Assembly: GCA_024362935.1 (NCBI GenBank) | Contig: JANCRA010000014.1 | Coordinates: 9,441,258 to 9,505,257, forward strand | Length of the DNA stretch: 64,000 bases | Direction of reading: 5' to 3' | Origin: Setophaga petechia | Taxonomy: Eukaryota > Chordata > Aves > Passeriformes > Parulidae | In this document: piece by piece, positions 52,001 to 61,000 of the stretch | Numbering within the stretch: position 1 is the first letter of the stretch | Layout of the letters: each line of letters starts with the position of its first letter | The notes under the pieces: generated by a model | What the model saw: only the letters and a program-made list of their open reading frames with translations | Database searches by the model: none | What the model was told of the DNA's origin: nothing | Made by a program: the position numbers and the translations under genes

Positions 52001-55000
52001 TTAGCTGGAACATACTCCCGAGAAAGCAGAGCTCAAAATGAAAGGTATTTGCTACTTAGAACATTTAGCATTAAAAAAAGCTAAAAACAAGGGAACATCA
52101 TTATAGAATTAGCTTTCTTAAAGTTAAGAGATATACAAAGCAAAGCATGATGCTCCACTTATTTAATTTCCTCCCATTTGGAAATAAGCTGATTAAATGT
52201 ACTCACAACAGATGATGCCAAATTTGTCAGAAGCTTAGTGTCCTAGCAACAGGTGTGGTACAGTATTAGTAATAGATTAATGACATGCACTAATACATTA
52301 AAGGCTTGAAGCCATGGACTATCTTAAAAATCTTTATTTTAAATAATACATCAAGTGCATATGCAGAACTACAGAGGCTTCACAGTTTGGAGATTAAATA
52401 CTCCAGCTTTCTATAAAATAATGTTCAAAAGCAAAACAAGTTGTGTAAGAAGGAAAAGCACAGAGGCCTTCAAGCACCCAAAGGTGTGGCAGTTGGACTT
52501 GACAACCACTGTAGGTCTGTTCCAATTAAAGGACTCTATTCTCTTTACCCAGCTCCTTTCTCATCTCTGACACTGGCAAACACACAGTTATTTTACACAG
52601 GAAAATGTGGAGTACTTTACTCAATGATCACACACATGAAGTGACTGCTCTAAAGCTAAGAGCACCAAAAAGAAAAGTCAGAGAGAAGTAGTAATGCACG
52701 TTATGATGTGGATTTCTGGAATAAGTTTCCAGAAGAACTGGAAAACATTTCAGTTTGTATGAAAGCAATATTTGCCTGCTTACAGATATTAGTATTACCT
52801 TTTCCAAATTTGGCCTTTCCCATACTGTTTTTCCAAGCAGTAAGTAAAAAGTAAATACAAATCAATGCTTTGTTTCATAACAGCTTCCTATCTCCTATCA
52901 AACACACCAATTAATTTGCAGTCCAGCTGGAAGAGACCAAATTGCAAAGTTGAATATTAATTTGCATTTGCATTCATTTTAATTTAGAGAGGCATAGTAC
53001 AATGCATGTGTTGAAGCATAAGACTGTCAGACACATAAATGCCATTCTCATTTTTAAGACAGCATTCTCATACAGCAAGGTATTTCACAATTTCAATGCA
53101 AATAAATAGCTTTTAAAATCATTGGTGTAAGTCACCCACTACAGATGTTTCTTCCTATTTGCATTACTGCAGTTAGAAGCATCCAGTACTGCAGCTTAGA
53201 AGCATCTGTAACCAAAAGAAAGCCTACATATTTGTCAAATCTTGCAAATATCAGCATAAATTCCCTTAATGCCAATATAAGAGCAAGACAAACATCCAGA
53301 GAAAAAAAATTAAACAATATTGAATGCAGTTCACAGCAGCTCGGGAAAGATTTATTTTGTCAGCTAAAATCTCTCAGGTTTCTGTCCTCATTAATGATGT
53401 GTTAAATTCCACCAAACACCTTGGCCTGTGGAAGTTGTGTCTACTTGTCCCCCACTGACTGAAGCACCACACTGCTCCACATGAAGGAACGTGTCCTGCC
53501 AGCCTTCCAACCCCAGCCCAGGCATCCAAACCTCTCTCCTTTGCAGCACACACTTCCCCAAGAAGCACCTGACCAAGAAACCCGGTAGGTGTGACAGAAG
53601 GAGAGAGCTGCAGCTGCTTAGGCCACAGCACTGTGAGAAGAAAAACACTGAGCAGCTTTGCAGGGAATGTGAAAGCTGCATGAAGAGCTCAGCTAAAGAA
53701 TTGCAATGGAAAAACAAGGAAAGACATTCAAGAAAGAAGATGGGAGGCAGATACCCAACCCTTTATAGAAGGAGAGAAAGGAATGATGCAAAGACTTGAA
53801 GATGAAAAAAGGTGTAAAATGAAAAAGTTCAAGGTAAGCTAACAGAGAAGAAACAGTGATAAACAGCCCAAAGAATATGATTAGGAGTCAGGCTGAAGAA
53901 ATTAATCTGATGAAGAGCCTGGAAGCAGAGGTTGCTTAAACAAATTAATAACAGCAGATCATCCAAGACACTTAGACTCTGCTAGTATATCTTCATCTAT
54001 ACAGATGAAATGTAATGATGTAAATACAGAGTGTGACACAATTCACTTGCCAAAGAGGAGGAATAAACTATAAGGAGGAGAAGGGATAACATGTTTATAC
54101 TACACTAAGAGTAGGAGAAAGAATGGGGACAGATTGTGCCAATCCCATCAGCATTTTACATTTGGTCTCCAACAGTAATGAGTTACTTTCCACTACTGGA
54201 AGAGGATAAATACATAAAATACATTTTTAATGTATAGACTGTAGCAAAATATTCAAGACTGAAACACTGACTTTATTGGAAAAGAACATGAAATATCCCG
54301 GATTTGGAGGAAAAGACAAAACCTGCTGCAATCTTCATGTAATCAGATTTTTCTCCCTTCTTTGTTTTATAAAAATTTTGTAACTATCATCTGATTTAAC
54401 TTATAAACAAGCCATTAAATTTTGTCTTAACCTGGCTTAGAATGAATATAAAGACCATTAAGCAATACTGAGGTAAGTGAAGAGACACTGCTTTCACCCA
54501 AGGATGTAGCAAACATAAACCAAGGCATCTTCAGGAGCCCCAGTTTCTCAGCACCATTTGCCCCATGTTCAGTGAATGAGGGTGGGCTCCCTTCCAAGCT
54601 GTGTGAGCCATGACACCATGGATATTAAAGGAGACATCAGTGACTATCCCTAAGAAACCCAGAAGTCTCCCTAGCACAGAGTAAGATATTTGTGTACACA
54701 CCTGAACACTCCAAGTGAGAGAGCAGCACATCACATCTTGTGCACACAGTTATTCCAACAAGACCAAACCCACACATCTTTCTCTTCTAAGAGAGTATGA
54801 TGCCAAAGCCAAGTCTAATTTACCAGGACTTTACATATTATTCTGAGCTCAACAATAACTGGTTTTATTGGTCAGTGTTTTCAAAATAGTTAACATTATA
54901 TTTAAGGGAGAAAATCTTGCCCAGGAAAGGCTGTAAGCCTCACAAAAGGTAACAATTCACAGCATTGTAAATACCAGTGACTGTAGTTAAAAATTTCCTT

Positions 55001-58000
55001 CTATTCAAGAAAGCCAGACTTCCTACCTTGACTACAGGGTGTCCTCCAGTAGATGCTTTTACTGCTCCTCTGCTTCCTTCTGTTTCATAGTGAGCTCTGT
55101 GATGAGTTTTAGGCTGGACTTCTATTTTCAGTTCACACTGCCCATAATGGCTTGGTAAAGGCCAGTCAAGAGGTGGCAATGAAGATGTGCTGCAATCAAG
55201 ATAAGGACACGTGGTTACAGCAGAAAGCCTCCACTGTAAAACACAGACAACGATGTCACTTCCCTAACAAAGGATAACCAAATAAGAATAACTATCAGCT
55301 TAAAATTGTTATGTGAAAACCCACAGTTTTGCTGGTACATTAAAATCTTGAACTAGAATGGAATTTCTTGAGCAAAAGAAAGGTACTGCATGACCCCCAG
55401 CCCCACACTACCAGTGCTACTCTATAATGCCTTTACATTCACTTTTTAACCTTAAGTATAGCATCAAGCAAATTCAAATGTGGTTTAGAGGGAACAGTGT
55501 AAACTCAAACTGCCAGTCATTAACTTTTAACTCTGCACTGTCCTCCAGCTTGCTGTTTTTGCTTTCCTTTGGCAAGCACTGCATTTTGTTAACTATCATT
55601 AAAATGAACACTATGTGATCACCCTAAATTTTACAAATCTACTTGTTCTGTCTAAGCATAAAGACTTACTGCAGCAGGCAACAGAGCCACCTAAAGTTGT
55701 GTTCAGCTTGTCCACAGACACACCCTTACATACAGCAGCAAAGTCACCCCAGGAAAGAAGAACAAAATACAGTAATAGAAATAACATGGAAGAACCTCAA
55801 ACCAATGTTTACCTACCCTTTTACCTGCACAGATTTATAGACTTAATATTCTAATAAGATGAACAGTCAGGTTCAAGCCAGTAATTACCTGGCAGAGTAA
55901 ATTAAATTATGAACATTTAAAAGTGAAAATCTTTTTATCTCTTATGTACCCAAATTTCTCTGTCAAAATAGCTGGCATACAAGGAACAAATATGGTACCT
56001 GAGAGAACTCTGTTAATGCACCACAGACTAATCACCAATTATTGGGAGGTATTACTGGAAGTTGAATGGTAAATTCAGTCAGGAAAAAAGTATTTGTTGA
56101 TCATGACCACTCTTCATACAGTGTCTCAGAGAGATTTACTGCTCCTGCAATTAACTAACAATAATGTGGCACAAGTTCTATCAGACTCACATTATCTTTA
56201 AGAAAAATATTTGGCATACTAGGACAAACATGGAGACAAGAAAATAACCAACTCTCAAAATTTTGTCATTCTTTGAAAACAAAAAGAAAATAAAAAGAAA
56301 ATAACAGCATAAGAGAGCAAGGAAGAGGATTGTGCACGTGCAGATGCCTAAAATGCTAAAAAAATTGCAAGAGATTCCCCAGTAAATGACACAGCTTCTG
56401 AGGCTGTACTGCATCAAACAGATGTTTTCTTGAAGCAGCTGGTCTGACAGTTACAGCTGCTTCCCTTTTGATGCTGGATACCCAAACTGTTGTTTCTCTC
56501 TGAATCCCTTCCTTGCCACCCCTATCCCTGAACTTCTCAGCAGCAGTGGATTCTTTACAGGTTTTAGGGTACTCTGTCATGCACCTTTCTGCCTTGTAGG
56601 GGTATCAGTTTTATGTATTTTTGCTTCCACATCACTCTTACACATTTCCAGACAAATACTATAGAGGTACACATTGAACCAGATGAGTGATCTGACTTGG
56701 GTTCATTTTGAAATCTAAATTCTTTAATTCTATTAATTTAATAGAGTCCTAGTTGCCTGCACACCTTCAAGCAGAACTAAGGGGTGGGAAGCAGAGTGGG
56801 AACTTCCCAGCCAGCACTGTCAGCTTCTTAAAGTGACATGAACCCACAAGACTGCATTATCAGATAAATTAAAAAACCTCAACAGAATGCAGTCTACAAA
56901 CTCTTTGTATTTTGTTTTTTTTTTACTCTATGTACAATTCAATACCACATGAGAAAAATCATGTCAGCCTTTGGGGTGCAAGAAGTAACAAATTTGCATA
57001 TGTTTTGAATACTTTTCCATATGAATGATGCTATTTTGTACCAGATGCTGAATATGGGAAAATAGGTCTGAAGCTGCCAGCTTTACTGCATGTAAGGATT
57101 TGTTCTCAAGAAAATATTATTCAGCCTACACTGATAGGTGAGGATCAGCAGGAAAACTGCTAGATTTAACTTCCTAGTTATCAGTTGTAAACTGTGCACT
57201 GAGCTTCACTGAACTTCTGCACAATCTCTGATAGTGCAGAACTTAAATTCAATTTACAGTGGTGTATTACTCTTAAAATACCTCGAACGTGTTAAAGAAT
57301 AAGCAGCTCAGCCGCTTCAGAAATGAACAAGTACTGTTTCTGTCTCTCCCAAGCTTACACAGCATGACAGCTTTGTGTTATTGATAAAGACACCTAACTT
57401 TGTATTCAGAACCCAGATCAGCTGCTGGCCATGAGGGGTGTTTCAAGTTATTTTAGAACAAAAGATTAGGAAAAATAACAGCTCATGTTTTAAAGCCCCT
57501 CACTTTTCAGTCTTGATGGGGAAGGAACATGTTTGTAGATATTTCCATGTTTCATTAGTGAATTCTACCCAGTTTGGTGCCAATTTACTGTTAGAACAGC
57601 TTGGGACTCAGCCTTTCACAGAAGTTTCTCTCTCTCTTTTTTTTTAAAATTAAAAACCTTATTAGCAATGCAGTAACCTACTAGTAGTAAACGACCAAAT
57701 CACATCAGGACAGGGAAGTCATGAGTGACAGTCATTCTAAAGCTTTCATTAAATCTTTGCACATTGTTGAAATAGCACCAATCTGCAAACCTACAAATGT
57801 TCTTCTGGAAATACCAAGGGAGTTCTAAAATCTGATTAATGCAAGCCTCAGAAAGCTCATACTCACATATATCACATCAAGACTAAAGACTTTGGAGAAC
57901 AGCAGCTATTAAAGGGAACTCAGAGCTAAAGAAAGAACCCATTGGCAGCATTCTCAGCAGAAGCAACAGCATTTGAAGGTATCACTTCATTGATTTTATC

Positions 58001-61000
58001 AATATTAATCTAACATACCTTCTTCTCTGCAACCATTATCTCCAAAACAGAACTGACTGAGGAGGAAACAACTGATGTTCAGTGTAAGAACAGCCAAACA
58101 TGTCCATCAGGATTTGAGCATTCAGAGCTGTGAAAGGCAGGGCACAGCTCAGGGGCTGACTCTGCCCCTCTGCCATGGGAAGGAGCCTGGGGCAGAAACA
58201 GGGCTTGCTGTGACCATGGCCAGAGCAGCGTGTGTGGGACACAAGAAAGAACAAAGCCCATGGGACTCATTAACACAATTCAGCTAAAAACAATTACCTT
58301 CCACTTGTAGCACTGCTTTTGAACACAGGTGCAACAGATACAAAAATTCATTTTAGCCACTCTGTATGAAAATGTTCCTACCTCCTTGCAGCCACTAATT
58401 CTAGTAGCAACCTTTCAAAGATACCCCATAGTACCTCCAGACAGTTGTGAAACCTCACTGGTAGAGACTCCCAGATCTTCTAGAGAGATACTTTTATTAA
58501 TTTTCAGTTGCAGCAAAAATGATTTTCCACTTAAAACTCCTCCCAACATTTCAAAAGAGAAAAAGCTCACTGACCATACAACGGCTATTCCACATTTTTT
58601 CCTCATCACAAGTTTTTGCAGAGATGAACCCACAGTGTATTCTGTGACAAGTCAATGTTGCAAGACAGCACCCCCCTGAGAATATCAAATCATAACTATG
58701 ATCCAATACTATGGTTTTCAAGATCTCTTGCAGAGCCAAGATACTGCTGGGGCTGCTCTTCACTGCCTAGAACAAAGCCATATTCTCCCTGATGGAGAAA
58801 TTTTGAAGTTAAGAAATTTGGGGCCATTCCAGCTGCCACAGTGGTCTATCAATAGAGTTTATTAATACTGTTTATATTCAAAATTCCATTCTGCTCCTAG
58901 CAGAACAGTTCACACTGCTGTCACAGTACTGGTACAGTGAACTGCCATGGGGAAATCTCTGTTCCATCACCCCAGAGCAAAGCAGAGATAAATAACAGGT
59001 ACAGCACCAAGGTCCTGCACCAAACACTACCTGAATTTCCCTGGATTCAGTAATGGTGTGCAAACATTACAGTGATAGTGTTGCTTATTAAAAACCTAAG
59101 AGGGTCAAAGTTCCTTTGCTTGTCTCACTTAAGTGGGTTCTTATCTTCAAAGTCAGTAATTTGCAAACATTTTCATTTTAAAGTTTTGCTAGTAGAATAG
59201 CTGGTGTTATTTCTATTTATCAGAAAAAGGTGATAAATACTTGGCAGACTAACTTTGTCTATAGAAATCTTTCAACGTGAGTGCAGTTCTTAAAATTAGG
59301 ACCGAAGGCCCAAAATACTTATGGTAAAAATAGGACATAATTCTGTTCCTGTCTATTCTTTAGACTTCCAAGAGAAAGACTCAAACAAAAGAAACAGTTT
59401 TCTCAAGTATTCCACTATCTACCACTTTATGTAAACTATTTTTTTTCCTGAATGAGTTAATTACATTGTTAGCCATCCTAGTTTTCAGCAGTAAAATATT
59501 CTCAAGCTGCCATTACATGTCCACATTAAAATGATTTCTGAGCTGTAAATATGTCTGTCAAAGCCTGTACAACTGGGACAAAAAAACTGTATGTCCCATT
59601 ACTTCTCAGTGCCATAGATTAAATTAATGACAAAACAGTCTGAAAACAAAGCCCAATTTCTGTAGTAGTTTTTAAATCAATGTGTAATCTCTATGAATTC
59701 CATGAGAGAAGTAAAGGAAACTAGGTTTTATTTCAAGATTTTTGACCATTAATGAATATTGCCTGGTTATCTTCCAGACACAAAAGCACCATTTGTTGCC
59801 ATCAAATACTGTGGGGCTAAACAAAGAAAGAAAAAATGAATTACTCATTAAGTTTACTACCCTGCAAATGCCTGTTTGCTTGAGACACAAATTAAGATTC
59901 TCAAGATCCACTTGACCAAATCTAAAGTCTACTGTTCCACTAGTCATTCATGTTAAAATAGAAAGCTTAAATCAAAAGATAATCAAGACTTTTAAAAAGC
60001 AAAAACAACAGAAGTGCCATGATTTCCAAGTGCACCATCAGAGAGCACTTTTCTAACAGCCCCATGGTACCTGCCCCAGGGCTGGCCATGTCTGTGATGG
60101 TCCCGAACTCCACAACACCACACCAAGGTCAGCACCAGCAATGCTCCTCATCTCCTATCAACTCTACTTGTCAAGAGGTCCTCACCAAAGGTATTGTATT
60201 ATATCACCTGCTCAGTACAGACTTCTAGGTGATCTCTAGACCCTTTTTATTCCCCTTGTTCAAGTAAAAAAAGCACTGTAAAACAGACTTTCTGATTATT
60301 TGTTGCACTGTCTGGAACTCTTACAACTCAAACTCTAACAGCAAGTATGAAAGAAAGTGATAAAATCAGCACATTTGTGGAAAGTTGGAGTAAAATGCTA
60401 ATGGGGAAGTTGGACCTACCATCACTACATTAAGATCCCAATAAAGGGGTTTTTTAAGTGGAGGGGAAGGAAAATATGAGACACAGATAAAACCATGTCT
60501 TACACATCTCCCTCCTGTGGGGAGGCTGGGGGTGACAGAAAGAGGTATCTTAAACAGCAACAAGAGTAACCATGTAATAAATAAAATGATCAAGTTAATT
60601 GCTGAATATTCTGTAAAATGACCAGCTGAGTCTGCCATCATAGCTGGTGAGTGACACCCTCAGCAGCCCCTCCACTATTCCCTGTGCAGAAGCTGCTGCC
60701 CAGCTCTGTCACGTGGAGGAAGGAATTGCTGCAGTGCTCCTGCCCAAGCCCTTGCCCACACTCCTCTCTGACAAGGAGCAGAAATGGGACTTGGGCCATG
60801 TAATACACAGACATTTTTCATATGCCACTGACTGGCAGATTATGAGTTTCTGTGACCAAATAACAAGCTGTCATCAAACAAACCAGTTTGGATGGCATGT
60901 GGAATATGACTAATGCTCAAAAGCATCTTATACATTTTTAGATTTTCTTAAGCATTGCATACTTAGTGAGAACAGAAGAATGAAGGAAAACATGGCCTGA

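Noticed and set aside
53391..53717. 108-codon minus-strand Cys/Ser-rich frame in intron 3
   Set aside because: It overlaps two other frames and shows no known motif and no splice context.
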